A stretch of DNA of 64,000 bases from CAVTWH01 sp963850915 (lineage in GTDB: Bacteria; Actinomycetota; Actinomycetes; Mycobacteriales; Micromonosporaceae), in NCBI GenBank assembly GCA_963850915.1, contig CAWKND010000005.1, forward strand, positions 558,001 to 622,000, read 5' to 3'. Below the pieces are notes generated by a model. It did not search any database. It was not told the origin of the DNA and was given only the letters and a program-made list of their open reading frames with translations. The position numbers and the translations under genes were made by a program. Positions 9,795-18,766 of the stretch are shown in pieces; the first letter of the stretch is position 1, and every line of letters starts with the position of its first letter.

Positions 9795-11680
9795 CGACAG
9801 CACACCAGGCCGACGCGGTACTCGCCGCCGACGGGCTCTCCGTGGGGTACCGCACTCGCGGCCACCTCACCCAGGTACTCGGCGACGTGTCGGTACGGCT
9901 GCGCCCCGGGCAGGTGATCGGGCTGGCCGGCGAGTCGGGCTCCGGCAAGAGCACGCTCGCCCTGTCGCTCATGGGGTACCGGGCCGGCGGGCAGGAGACC
10001 CTCGCCGGGCACGTCGACTTCGCCGGCCAGAACCTCAGTGCGGCCCAGAACCTCAGTGCGGCGTCGGTGAAGCAGCTGCGCCGGTACTGGGGCAGCCGGC
10101 TGGCGTACCTGCCACAGGACACCGCGACCTCGCTCAACCCGGCGCTGACCATCGAACGCCACTTCGTCGAGGGGCTGCGCCGGCACCTGGGGCTGAGCCG
10201 GGAGGAGGCGTTGTCGCGCAGCACGCAGTGGCTGGCGCGGGTGGAGATCCCGCGCCCCGAGCAGGCGCTGCGCCGGTACCCGCACCAGTTCAGCGGCGGG
10301 CAGCAGCAGCGCATCGCGCTGGCCATGGCGCTCGCCTCCGAGCCGGAGGTACTCATCCTCGACGAGCCGACCACCGGCCTCGACGTGGTGACCCAGGCGC
10401 ACGTCAACCGGCTGATCATCGCGCTGGCCCGGGACTCCGGCGTGGCCAGCCTGTATGTCAGCCACAACCTGGCGCTGCTGGCCACCGTCTGCGACGAGTT
10501 GGCGATCATGTACGCCGGTCGGATCGTCGAGCGCGGCCCGGCCGGCGAGGTGTACGCCAACCCCCGGCACCCGTACACGGCGGCGCTGATCGCGGCGGTA
10601 CCGACGATCGAGGCCGACCACCCGCCGCGCGGCATCCCGGGCATCCCGCGACTCTCGGTGGCGCACGGGGTCTGCGGCTTCGCCGAGCGCTGCTCCTTCC
10701 ACGTCGCGGCCTGCGACACCGACATCCCGCTGCTCCCGGTCGGCGCCGGCCGGGAGGCGCGCTGCGTCCGGGTGGACGAGCTGCCCCCCTTCACCCCGGC
10801 CGCGCCAGCCCCGACAGCGCCCACCCCGGCCGCCGCTGGACTGCGGATACCGGCGCCCCGAACGGAATCGGCCGGTGCTCCGGTACTCGTCGTCGAGGCG
10901 CTGCGCTGTGTCTTCGCCCGGCCCGGGACGGGGGAGCCGTTCGTCGCCGTCGATGACGTGTCCGTGGCGGTACCCGAGGGTGGGGTCCTGGGTATCGCGG
11001 GGGAGAGCGGCAGCGGCAAGTCGACGCTGCTGCGCGCCATCGCCGGCCTGATCGCGCCGGCCGGCGGCGAGATCACCTTCCGCGGCACGGCACTGGCCCC
11101 GCTCTCCGGGCAGCGGCCGGTCGCGCTGCGCCGGGCCATCCAGATCGTCTTCCAGAACCCGGACGCCACCCTCAATCCGCGGCACAGCATCTACCAGTCG
11201 CTGGAGCGGCCGCTGAAGCTGTTCCGACCGGACATCGCCCGCGGTGACCGGCGCGACGCCGTCGCCGAGATGATGCGTCTGGTACGGCTCTCCCCGGACC
11301 TGCTCGACCGGTACCCGCGCAACCTGTCCGGCGGGCAGCGCCAGCGGGTGGCGATCGGCCGGGCACTGCTGGCCGAGCCCGAGGTGCTGCTCTGCGACGA
11401 GGTCACCTCGGCGCTGGACGTGTCAGTACAGGCCTCGATCCTGGAGCTGCTGATCGGACTGCGTGCGGAGCGGGCGTTGACGATCGTGTTCGTCACACAC
11501 GATCTGGGCGTGCTGCGCAGCATCGCCGACGACGCGATCATCCTGCAGAACGGCACGGTACGGGAGGCGGGCGCGACAACCCGGCTGCTGCGCGCGCCGG
11601 AGCACCCGTACACGCGGGAGCTGATCGCGGCGGTACCCAGCCCCGAGCAGGCCGGACGTTTCCTCTCCGGGAGGGCCTGA
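9791..11680 (+). CDS. Fused two-domain ABC ATPase (DppD-DppF type)
   Basis: 629 aa with two complete nucleotide-binding domains in one chain. The first (about 1-325) has Walker A GESGSGKST, signature FSGGQQQR and Walker B LILDEPT, plus the Dpp-type C-terminal extension with cysteines (CGFAERCSFHVAACD), which may hold an iron-sulfur cluster as in the family. The second (about 360-625) has GESGSGKST, LSGGQRQR and LLCDEVTS. An 18-bp perfect tandem duplication at 10027-10062 writes QNLSAA twice in the first domain. Powers the 7900/8904 importer. The equivalent genes in cassette 2 (21893, 21138) are separate. Confidence 0.94.
   Translation: MTTAHQADAVLAADGLSVGYRTRGHLTQVLGDVSVRLRPGQVIGLAGESGSGKSTLALSLMGYRAGGQETLAGHVDFAGQNLSAAQNLSAASVKQLRRYWGSRLAYLPQDTATSLNPALTIERHFVEGLRRHLGLSREEALSRSTQWLARVEIPRPEQALRRYPHQFSGGQQQRIALAMALASEPEVLILDEPTTGLDVVTQAHVNRLIIALARDSGVASLYVSHNLALLATVCDELAIMYAGRIVERGPAGEVYANPRHPYTAALIAAVPTIEADHPPRGIPGIPRLSVAHGVCGFAERCSFHVAACDTDIPLLPVGAGREARCVRVDELPPFTPAAPAPTAPTPAAAGLRIPAPRTESAGAPVLVVEALRCVFARPGTGEPFVAVDDVSVAVPEGGVLGIAGESGSGKSTLLRAIAGLIAPAGGEITFRGTALAPLSGQRPVALRRAIQIVFQNPDATLNPRHSIYQSLERPLKLFRPDIARGDRRDAVAEMMRLVRLSPDLLDRYPRNLSGGQRQRVAIGRALLAEPEVLLCDEVTSALDVSVQASILELLIGLRAERALTIVFVTHDLGVLRSIADDAIILQNGTVREAGATTRLLRAPEHPYTRELIAAVPSPEQAGRFLSGRA
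10027..10062. repeat. 18-bp perfect tandem duplication inside the ABC ATPase gene
   Basis: CCAGAACCTCAGTGCGGC is repeated exactly twice with no spacer. It keeps the reading frame and adds six residues (QNLSAA) between Walker A and the Q-loop of the first ATPase domain. Confidence 0.9.
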
Positions 11681-12798
11681 TGCATCCGGCCGCCACGGCG
11701 CAGTACGAGCCGCTGCCGCGCAGCTACCTCAACACCGCCGGGTACGGGCTGCCCGGCCGGGGCACCGTGGCGGCGCTGCGTACCGCACTGGACAGCTGGC
11801 AGGACGGCTCCGCCGACTGGATAGCCGACTGGGACGTGGCGGGGGAGGCGTGCCGTACCGCCGCCGCACCGCTGCTCGGTGCCCCGGCCGACGAGATCGC
11901 GCTGCTGCCCGCTGTCTCGGTCGGTGCCGGTGTGATCCTGGCCGGTCTGCGCCCCGGCGACGAGATCCTGGTACCGCAGGGCGAGTTCGCCTCGATCCTG
12001 TTGCCGGCGCTGGTAGCCGGGCAGGCACGCGGAATCACGGTGCGTCAGGTGCCCTTCGACGCGCTGGCCGACCGGGTGGACGCGCGTACCGCCCTGGTCG
12101 CCACCAGCCACGTGCGCTCCGACGACGGGCGGGTACAGGACCTCGCCGCGGTGGCCGCCGCCGCCCGTACTGTCGGGGCAGCGGTACTGGTGGACGCCAC
12201 GCACGCCGCCGGCATCCTGCCCATCGACGCGCAGGCGCTCGGCCTGGACTACGTACTCGTGGCCGCCTACAAGCACCTGCTCTGCCCACGGGGCGTGGCG
12301 CTCATGCGGGTGGCGCGGGAGCGGTGGGAGGTGGTACCCCCGATCGTCGCCTCGTGGCGCTCGGCCGGCGACGCGTACGCCCACTACTACGGCCCGGAGC
12401 TGGCCGACCTGGCGCCGACCGCGGCCCGCTACGATGTCTCGCTCGCCTGGCACGCCTGGGTCGGCGCGCGCCCGGCGCTGGAGTACCTCGGCGCTGTCCC
12501 GGCCGGCGAGCGCCGCGACTGGTGCGTGGGCCTGGCCGAGCAGACGGCGAAGCTGCTGGACCTGCCGGCCACCGGCTCCTCGGTGCTGGCCGTACCGGTC
12601 CGCCAACCCGACGAGGTACGCGCCGCGCTGCGTACCGCCGGCATCGTCACCTCGGTACCGCCGCCCACCCCGGGCAGCCCGTACACCCAGGTCCGGATCT
12701 CGTTCCACCTCTACAACGACAGCGCGCAGGCGGCCCGGGTGGCCGACGTGCTGGCGCCGTTCGCCCTGCCACCAGCCAGCCGAGGGGATGGGTCATGA
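11680..12798 (+). CDS. Class V aminotransferase-fold PLP enzyme
   Basis: 372 aa. A class V (cysteine desulfurase/isopenicillin-N-epimerase/kynureninase-like) fold is shown by the N-terminal YLNTAGYGLP, DEILVPQGEFAS, the cofactor-binding LVDATHAAGILPIDAQAL and the PLP lysine in VAAYKHLLCPRG. The C-terminal small domain is short (PPTPGSPYTQVRISFHLYN). It could be an aminotransferase, a racemase/epimerase or a beta-lyase; the active-site Lys alone does not decide. Its start overlaps the ATPase stop (TGATG) and its stop overlaps the dehydrogenase start (ATGA), so it belongs to the operon. In context it may remove the amino group from the imported compound. Confidence 0.85.
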   Translation: MHPAATAQYEPLPRSYLNTAGYGLPGRGTVAALRTALDSWQDGSADWIADWDVAGEACRTAAAPLLGAPADEIALLPAVSVGAGVILAGLRPGDEILVPQGEFASILLPALVAGQARGITVRQVPFDALADRVDARTALVATSHVRSDDGRVQDLAAVAAAARTVGAAVLVDATHAAGILPIDAQALGLDYVLVAAYKHLLCPRGVALMRVARERWEVVPPIVASWRSAGDAYAHYYGPELADLAPTAARYDVSLAWHAWVGARPALEYLGAVPAGERRDWCVGLAEQTAKLLDLPATGSSVLAVPVRQPDEVRAALRTAGIVTSVPPPTPGSPYTQVRISFHLYNDSAQAARVADVLAPFALPPASRGDGS

Positions 12799-13820
12799 GC
12801 ACCGTCATACAGGTCGAGTACGTCGGTGATCTGGCGCCGTACGACTACGAGGAGGGCGTACTCGCCGCTGCCGGGGCGAGCCTGACCGCGGTGCGCTGCG
12901 CCGACGCGGACGCGCTCGTCGAGGCGGCCCGGGACGCGCAGGTGATCTGGCTGGAGTGGACGCCGCACCTGACCCGGGAGGTACTGGGCCGGCTGCCGAA
13001 GCTGGGGCTGGCGATCCGGTGGGGCGTCGGGTACGAGCAGATCGACGTGGCCGCGGCCACCGAGCTGGGCATCGCGGTGGCCAACGCTCCCTCGTACTGC
13101 ACGCCGGACGTGGCCGAGCACGCGGTGGCGTTGATCATGGCGATGTCCCGCCAGGTCGTGTACCGCGACAGGCAGAGCCAGCAGGGGCTGTGGCGGCACG
13201 GTCCGGCGCCGTACACCAGGCTCGCCGGCAGCACCATCGGCGTGCTCGGGCTGGGCCGCATCGGCCGGCACGTGGCCCGCCTCGGCGCCGCGTTCGGCGC
13301 CCGGGTACTGGGTCACGACCCGCTGGTGTCCACTGTGGACGGTGACGTGACACTCGTCGACTTCGATGAACTGCTGCGCGAGTCCGACTTCATCAGCGTG
13401 CACGTACCGCTCTCCGACGCGACCCGCTATCTGTTCAACGCCGCCACGCTGGCCCGGCTCAAGCCCACCGCCGTGCTGGTGAACACCAGCCGCGGCGGGG
13501 TGATCGAGCAGGCCGCGCTGGTCGAGGCGCTGGACGCCGGCCGCCTCGGCGGCGCCGCGCTGGACGTCTTCGAGCAGGAGCCGCTGCCGGCCCAGAACCC
13601 GCTGCGCGGCCGGGACAACGTCATCCTCACTCCGCACGAGGCGGCCAACTCGCCGCAGAGCCTGCGCGACATCCGCCGCGAGGTCTGCACCGCCACCGTC
13701 GAGTGGCTGAGCACCGGCTGGACGGACAGCATCGTCAACCCGCAGATCCGGGGGTACGCCCGTGGTCCGGCCGGCGTGCCTGCCGGCGACGCGAGCGGGC
13801 GGGGGACCGGCGCATGGTGA
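12795..13820 (+). CDS. D-isomer-specific 2-hydroxyacid dehydrogenase (phosphoglycerate dehydrogenase-like)
   Basis: 341 aa. The catalytic domain is split around an NAD-binding Rossmann fold with GLGRIG (about residues 155-160). Catalytic residues are visible: Arg in NTSRGGVI, Glu in FEQEPLP and His in LTPHEAAN. Length and order are normal, with a glycine-rich tail. It would interconvert a 2-hydroxy and a 2-oxo acid with NAD(P)H. ATG 12795 overlaps the preceding stop and is chosen over much longer upstream open frame that is antisense-like shadow. Confidence 0.92.
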   Translation: MSTVIQVEYVGDLAPYDYEEGVLAAAGASLTAVRCADADALVEAARDAQVIWLEWTPHLTREVLGRLPKLGLAIRWGVGYEQIDVAAATELGIAVANAPSYCTPDVAEHAVALIMAMSRQVVYRDRQSQQGLWRHGPAPYTRLAGSTIGVLGLGRIGRHVARLGAAFGARVLGHDPLVSTVDGDVTLVDFDELLRESDFISVHVPLSDATRYLFNAATLARLKPTAVLVNTSRGGVIEQAALVEALDAGRLGGAALDVFEQEPLPAQNPLRGRDNVILTPHEAANSPQSLRDIRREVCTATVEWLSTGWTDSIVNPQIRGYARGPAGVPAGDASGRGTGAW

Positions 13821-14929
13821 GGCGGGTACTGGCCCAGGGCGGCGAGGTCATCGTCCGGGAGGTACCGGCGCCCGAGCCCGGCCCGGGTGACGTACTGGTC
13901 CGCCCGCGCTACTCGGTGATCAGTCCGGGTACCGAGCGCTCCATCGTGCTGGCCACCCGGATCAGTACCGCCGCCGCGCACGAGTACCCGCACCCCGGCT
14001 TCCAGTGGCGTACCGTCCGCTCGACCGGCGTGCGCCAACCGGGCCGGCTGCCCGCGATGCCGCCCAGTGACGCCGCCTCCCTCGGGTACAGCCTCGCCGG
14101 TACCGTCGTCGCGGTCGGTGCCGACGTACTCGACCTGCACCCGGGGGACCTGGTCGCGTGCAGTGGCAGCCAGTGCGCGTACCACTGCGAGCTGGTCGCC
14201 GTGCCCCGCAACCTGACCACGCCGGTACCCGACGGGGTGGCGATGGACGCCGCCGCGCACGTGACGCTCGGCGCGATCTGCATGGAAGCGTTGCGCCGCA
14301 CCAACTGTGCCTTCGGCGAGACGGTCGCGATCCTCGGCTCCGGCATGCTCGGCCTGCTCATCGCCCAACTCGCCGCCGCCGCCGGTATCTACGTGGTGGC
14401 CGTGGACACCAACCCCGAGCGGCTGGCCTTGGCGCGTGGCTACGGCGCGGTGGCCACGCTGGCCGGTACCGACCCGGCGGGGATCGAGCAGGCGCGCGCG
14501 GTGACCGGCGGCTTCGGCGTGGACGGGGTCATCGTGGCCGCCGCCGACCCCTCCAGTGACCTGGTCAACTTCGGCTTCGACCTGCTGCGCCCGGGCGGGC
14601 GCGTGGTGGCCCTCGGCGACTTCGGCATGAACATCGACCGGCGCCGCTTCTTCGGGGCGCAGGCCACCTTCGTGCCCTCGATCGCCTACGGGCCGGGCCG
14701 CTACGACCCGGTGTACGAGGAGAACAACATCGACCTGCCGATCAGCGTGGTCCGCTGGACCGAGAACCGGAACATGGCGCTGTTCCTGCGGATGCTCGCC
14801 GAGGGGCGGGTACGGCTGGACGGGCTGCCGGCCGTACGGGTACCGCTGCACGACGCGTCCCGGGCGTACGCGGCCCTCTTCGAGGACACCACGCCACTGA
14901 CCGGGGTGCTGGACTTCGGCGATGGCTGA
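13814..14929 (+). CDS. Zinc-type medium-chain dehydrogenase family protein lacking the structural zinc cluster
   Basis: 371 aa. The N-terminal GroES-like domain has PRYSVISPGTERSIV, a hallmark of MDR proteins related to the bi-domain oxidoreductases. The Rossmann domain starts at AILGSGMLGLLIAQLAAAAG. The usual four-cysteine structural zinc lobe is absent; Cys and His appear only in SGSQCAYHCEL, so metal use is uncertain. NAD(P)-dependent oxidation of an alcohol is likely. It overlaps the previous gene by 7 bp and the peptidase gene by 8 bp, so it is a tight operon member. Confidence 0.85.
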   Translation: MVRRVLAQGGEVIVREVPAPEPGPGDVLVRPRYSVISPGTERSIVLATRISTAAAHEYPHPGFQWRTVRSTGVRQPGRLPAMPPSDAASLGYSLAGTVVAVGADVLDLHPGDLVACSGSQCAYHCELVAVPRNLTTPVPDGVAMDAAAHVTLGAICMEALRRTNCAFGETVAILGSGMLGLLIAQLAAAAGIYVVAVDTNPERLALARGYGAVATLAGTDPAGIEQARAVTGGFGVDGVIVAAADPSSDLVNFGFDLLRPGGRVVALGDFGMNIDRRRFFGAQATFVPSIAYGPGRYDPVYEENNIDLPISVVRWTENRNMALFLRMLAEGRVRLDGLPAVRVPLHDASRAYAALFEDTTPLTGVLDFGDG

Positions 14930-16972
14930 GGCGCGGGCGACCGCCCCGCGCGAACCGGACGCCGCCGCGCCCGCGCCCGCTGCGCCGGCCCCGGCAACTC
15001 CCGCCGACAGGGACGCGGGATCGGCGGCCGGGTTCCTCTTCGCACTGCGCTGGCTGGCCGAGCCGGCCCTCTCCCCGGCCGGCGATCGGGTGGCCTACAC
15101 CGAGACCCGGCTGGACCGGGCCGGCGACCGGATGGCGTCCCGGGTCGGAGTGGTCGACAGCGGCAGCTTCGACACCGGTGGCATCGACACCGGCGGTGGG
15201 GCCACTCGGTGGCTGGCCGAGGGGCACACGCCGCGCTGGTCGCCGGATGGCCGCGAACTCGCCGTCGCGTGCGGTGGCGAGCTGTGGCTGGTCGAGGTCG
15301 ACTCGGGCGTACAGCGGGAACTGGTCGCCGGGCCGGGCGCGGTGAGCGAGCCGGTCTGGTCACCCGACGGCCGGTCGATCGCGTACGCGCGCACCGTGTT
15401 TGAGTCGGCGCCCGAGGGAGATCCGGTCGACGGGCTGCCCGGCCTGTTTCTGCGGCAGCGCACCGTGGTCGTTGTCGACCCGGCCGGCTGTCCACAGTGG
15501 ACGGTGCCCGGCGACGCGTACCATCCCCGCTGGTCACCAACTGGCGCCCGGTTGGCGTACCTGACCGCGGACGCCGGCCGGTGGCCCGCACTGTGCTGGA
15601 TCGACGTACTGGAGCCAGATTCGCCCGTCGTGGTCGGCGACGAGGCCGGGCCGGTACGCGGCTTCGCCTGGAGCCCCGACGGCGAACACCTGGCCTACCT
15701 GGGGCACCGGCACGGCGACGCCACCGACGTGAACCTGCGACTGTGGCTGGCATCCGGGCTGACCACCGGCCGCCTGGCCACCCGTGAGCTGTCCGAGGGG
15801 TGGCGACTCGGGCTGGGCAATCCGGTGCGCGGCGACGACCCCCGGGGTACCGGCGACGCTCGGTGGTGTGGTCGGCGGCACCGGCCGCATCTACGTCGAG
15901 GTCGCCGACGGCGGCCGCGGCCCACTCGCCTGGTTCGCCGCCGCCGCCCCCCCGCCGCCCCCCCGGCACTGCCGAGGGCGGGATCGGCAGCGGGCTGTTG
16001 TTCGTGGGCGACCACGTGTGCCTTGCGCCGTCGGTGGGCGGCGGCCGGCTGGCGTACGTCCGTACCGACCCCGACAACCCCGGGGACATCGTGGTGGCTG
16101 CCGAGGCCGGGACTGCTCAGAGCCGGCTCACCGACGCCAACGGGTGGCTCGCCGGCCGTACGGCACCTACGACGCTGGTACCGGTGACCGCGCCGGACGG
16201 TACCCCGGTCGAGGCCTGGCTGACCGCCGCGCCCGGTACCGGCGCCCGACCGTTGCTGGTCAACGTGCACGGCGGCCCGCACGGCGCGGTGGGCTGGCGG
16301 TTCACCGGGGAGACCCAGCGGCTCGCCGCGCAGGGGTACGCGGTACTCAGCCTCAACCCGCGCGGCAGCCAGGGGTACGGCGAGGAGTACTCCACCGCGA
16401 TCCGTGACGGGTGGGGCGGCACCGACTGGTCGGACGTCTGCGCCGCAGTCGACGCGGCGGTCGCACTGTCCACAGTGGACGATCAGCGGGTGGCGATCTG
16501 GGGGGTCAGCTACGGCGGCTTCATGGCACAGTGGGCGATCACCCGTACCGACCGGTTCGCCGCGGCGGTCAGCGAGAACGGGATCAGCGACTTCAGCGGC
16601 TGGTCGGGTACCGCCCGGTTCCAGGAAGCCTCGCCGCTCGCCCATGCCGACCGGGTGACCACACCGCTGCTGCTCCTGCACGCCGAGGACGACCAGGTGT
16701 GCCCGGTGGCGCAGAGCGAACAGGCCGCGGCGGCGCTGGGCCGGCTCAGCCGGAGCGTCGAGCTGGTCCGGATTCCCGGCGAGGGGCACCTGATGAACCT
16801 GGTCGGCCGCCCCTCCAGTCGGCTGCGCCGGGCCGCCGCGCTGGACCTGTTCCTGGCACAGCACCTCTTCCCGGCACGGCACCGCTTCCCGCCACAACTG
16901 CCCTTCCCGCCACAACTGCCCTTGCCGGCAGCGCGGCTCGGCACGGTACCCGACGAAGGGTTGGCGCCGTGA
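14922..16972 (+). pseudogene. S9 family prolyl oligopeptidase/acylaminoacyl-peptidase-like, two frameshifts
   Basis: An alanine/proline-rich N-terminus leads into a TolB-like propeller (HTPRWSPDGRELAV, EPVWSPDGRSIAY, GFAWSPDGEHLAYLG), then an alpha/beta-hydrolase domain. The catalytic Ser is in WGVSYGGFM, Asp in HAEDDQVCP and His in GEGHLM. The frame moves near 15839-15843, where the C5 run GACGACCCCCGG would restore DDPGVP if one C were removed. It moves again within the C7 runs at 15949-15967. Both are extra-base changes in homopolymers, so the gene is probably intact in the organism. It would cleave peptides or acyl-amino acids in the cytoplasm (no signal peptide), fitting an operon with a peptide-type importer. 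An 18-bp duplication lies at the 3' end (16889-16924). Confidence 0.85.
16889..16924. repeat. 18-bp tandem duplication at the 3' end of the S9 peptidase gene
   Basis: CCGCCACAACTGCCCTTC is followed directly by the same sequence with one change (final G). It encodes FPPQLP twice in a proline-rich tail outside the hydrolase core. Confidence 0.85.
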
Positions 16973-17022
16973 CCCGGCTGCCGGCGGCCCGGGGTCGGCC
17001 GGCGATCCGTGCCCGGCTGGTG

Positions 17023-17901
17023 TCAGACGGCGGCGGCCCGGGCGGTGGCGCGCTCGCCGGCCGGCGCGACACAGCGCTGCCGGATCGCACCGATACCTTC
17101 GATCCGGCTCACCACCTCGTCACCGGGGCGCAGGTAGACCGGCGGGGTGCGACCCGAGCCGACCCCCTCCGGGGTACCGGTGAAGATGAGGTCACCCGGC
17201 AGCAGCGGGCAGACATGGGACAGGCGGGAGATCAGCGCCGGTACCGACAGGATCATGTCCCGGGTCCGCCCCGACTGCATCACTTCGCCGTTGACGAGGC
17301 ACTCCAGCGACAGGTCGTCGACCGCGTCGAACTCGTCCGGCGTGACCAGCCAGGGGCCGGTCGGTCCGAAGCCGGGGAAGGACTTGCCGAGACTGAACTG
17401 TGGCGTCTCGCCGAGGCTCTGTACCCGCCGCTCGGAGTAGTCCTGCCCGACGGTGAGTCCGGCGACGTACTGCCACGCCTGCTCAACGGGGACGGCCTCG
17501 GCCCGGGTCCCGATGACCACGACCAGCTCCACCTCCCAGTCGACCCGGTCACCCGGGATGCTCAGTTCTCCGTGTGGCCCGGTGATGCAGCTCGGGAACT
17601 TGGTGAAGGTGACCGGTACCTCCGGCACCGCGTACCCCGATTCCAGGGCGTGCGCGCCGTAGTTGAGGCCGATCGCGAATACCTGGGACGGGTACGGCGA
17701 CGGGGCACCGAGGCTCGACTCGTCGACCGGTCGGGGTGCGACCGCGCCGTTGATGTCCTGTGCCCACGCCCGAAGCTCAGCCCAGCGCGGATACGCGGCA
17801 GCCGGGTCGGCGGCGAAGCGGCCCGCGCTGGCGTGTTCGACATCGATGCCACCGGCGTCGGTGAGGATGGTCAGCCGCCCGCCGACGTTCGCGATCCGCA
17901 T
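17023..17901 (-). CDS. Fumarylacetoacetate hydrolase (FAH) family protein
   Basis: 292 aa. The C-terminal FAH domain (about residues 70-285) shows FAIGLNYGAHALE, KFPSCITGPHGEL, the metal-binding WEVELVVVIG with E-x-E, and DYSERRVQ..GKSFPGFGPTGPWLVTPDE. Family members hydrolyse C-C bonds in acylpyruvates or act as decarboxylases or isomerases in carboxylate catabolism. ATG 17901 follows AAGGAG at ideal spacing. The gene is convergent with the cassette 1 operon, but its promoter motif at 17980 matches the operon promoter, so it is probably part of the same regulon and handles a late step. Confidence 0.9.
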   Translation of the reverse strand: MRIANVGGRLTILTDAGGIDVEHASAGRFAADPAAAYPRWAELRAWAQDINGAVAPRPVDESSLGAPSPYPSQVFAIGLNYGAHALESGYAVPEVPVTFTKFPSCITGPHGELSIPGDRVDWEVELVVVIGTRAEAVPVEQAWQYVAGLTVGQDYSERRVQSLGETPQFSLGKSFPGFGPTGPWLVTPDEFDAVDDLSLECLVNGEVMQSGRTRDMILSVPALISRLSHVCPLLPGDLIFTGTPEGVGSGRTPPVYLRPGDEVVSRIEGIGAIRQRCVAPAGERATARAAAV

Positions 17902-17954
17902 GGCCGCTCCTTGCTTCCTGGGCTCGATGACTTGCTGGCCTTGGTGGTGGCTAC

Positions 17955-17996
17955 AGAATCACGCGCGTAGGTTCGATCAGTCAAGATATTTTCGAA
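17955..17996 (-). promoter_or_regulatory. Promoter/operator of the FAH-family gene
   Basis: On the minus strand TTCGAAAATATCTTGAC (17996-17980) ends in the -35-like TTGACT; GATTCT (17960-17955) 18 bp downstream can serve as -10. It is nearly identical to the plus-strand motif at 5055-5071, which is strong evidence for shared control. Confidence 0.55.
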
Positions 17997-18041
17997 AACT
18001 AGTGCAAATTTCATTGGCGCTTTCCAACAGCGAAAACCCGG

Positions 18042-18662
18042 CTACTGCGGCTTGGTGGCCCCACGACTCCGGTGCCTGCGGATGCTCCACACCACGAGGG
18101 CGATGACGACCAGCGCGGCGACCACGAGTGCCGCGGTACGCCCGAAGACGCGCTCGATGGCCTGGTACGAGTCGCCGGCGAGGTAGCCGAGGAGTACGCA
18201 GCCGGTACCCCAGATCGCGCCGCCGACGGCGTTGTAGGCCAGGAATTTCCGGTAGCGCATGTGCGAGGTACCGGCCAGGAACGGGGTCACCGCGCGCAGG
18301 AACGCCACGAACCGGCCCAGGAACACCGCCGGTCCACCACGGCGGGCAAGGGTGTCCCGGGCAGCGTCAATCCGATCCGCGCGCTTGTGTAGTACCGGCA
18401 GCGCGAGCAGCCGTACGCCGTAGCGGCTGCCGACCTCGTACCCGACGCTGTCGCCGAGGATCGCCGCCACGACCACCACGACGCACATCACCACGACGGA
18501 GACGTTTCCCCGGCTGGCCGCGACGCCACCGAGGATGGCGGCGGTCTCGCCGGGTAGTACGAAGCCGACGAAGAGCGCGTCCTCGGCGAAGACCAGGAGC
18601 CCCACCGCGAGGTACACCACGGCCGGGGGCAGGTTCAGCAGCTGGTCCAGGAACCTGGTCAT
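18042..18662 (-). CDS. DedA family membrane protein
   Basis: 206 aa. Shows the DedA/VTT pattern: an N-terminal amphipathic segment, EDALFVGFVLPGETAAILGG, GDSVGYEVGSRYG, the conserved FLGRFVAFLRAVTPFLAGTSHM and AIWGTGCVLLGYLAG, with four to five hydrophobic segments. These proteins are thought to act in lipid scrambling and membrane homeostasis. The basic C-terminus (RRHRSRGATK) is probably cytoplasmic. It stands alone between the FAH gene and an MFS gene on the same strand. Confidence 0.9.
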   Translation of the reverse strand: MTRFLDQLLNLPPAVVYLAVGLLVFAEDALFVGFVLPGETAAILGGVAASRGNVSVVVMCVVVVVAAILGDSVGYEVGSRYGVRLLALPVLHKRADRIDAARDTLARRGGPAVFLGRFVAFLRAVTPFLAGTSHMRYRKFLAYNAVGGAIWGTGCVLLGYLAGDSYQAIERVFGRTAALVVAALVVIALVVWSIRRHRSRGATKPQ

Positions 18663-18700
18663 CGCCCGGCCACCAGTAGGGCGGACATAGCAGTTCCGCT

Positions 18701-18736
18701 CCGATCCACTACGGGGTCTTTGTCATAGTAGATCGG
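18701..18736. promoter_or_regulatory. Imperfect inverted repeat between DedA and MFS genes
   Basis: CCGATCCACTA (18701-18711) and TAGTAGATCGG (18726-18736) form 11-bp arms with one mismatch and a 14-nt centre. On the minus strand the repeat lies about 40-75 bp before the DedA start and just after the MFS stop. It could be an operator of DedA or a terminator of the MFS gene. Confidence 0.4.
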
Positions 18737-18766
18737 AGGGCCGGGTACTGCCCGGCCGGCGCCCCA

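Noticed and set aside
9563..11185. Long minus-strand frames opposite the ABC ATPase
   Set aside because: Low-complexity Arg/Gly/Ala sequence; the plus-strand ATPase motifs are unambiguous.
14922..16972. Programmed frameshifting in the S9 peptidase
   Set aside because: Two shifts in the same direction at C5 and C7 runs with no slippery heptamer or pause structure are better explained as homopolymer errors.
16973..17022. Terminator between the convergent S9 peptidase and FAH genes
   Set aside because: The G+C-rich stretch gives only weak, overlapping hairpins and no clear inverted repeat.
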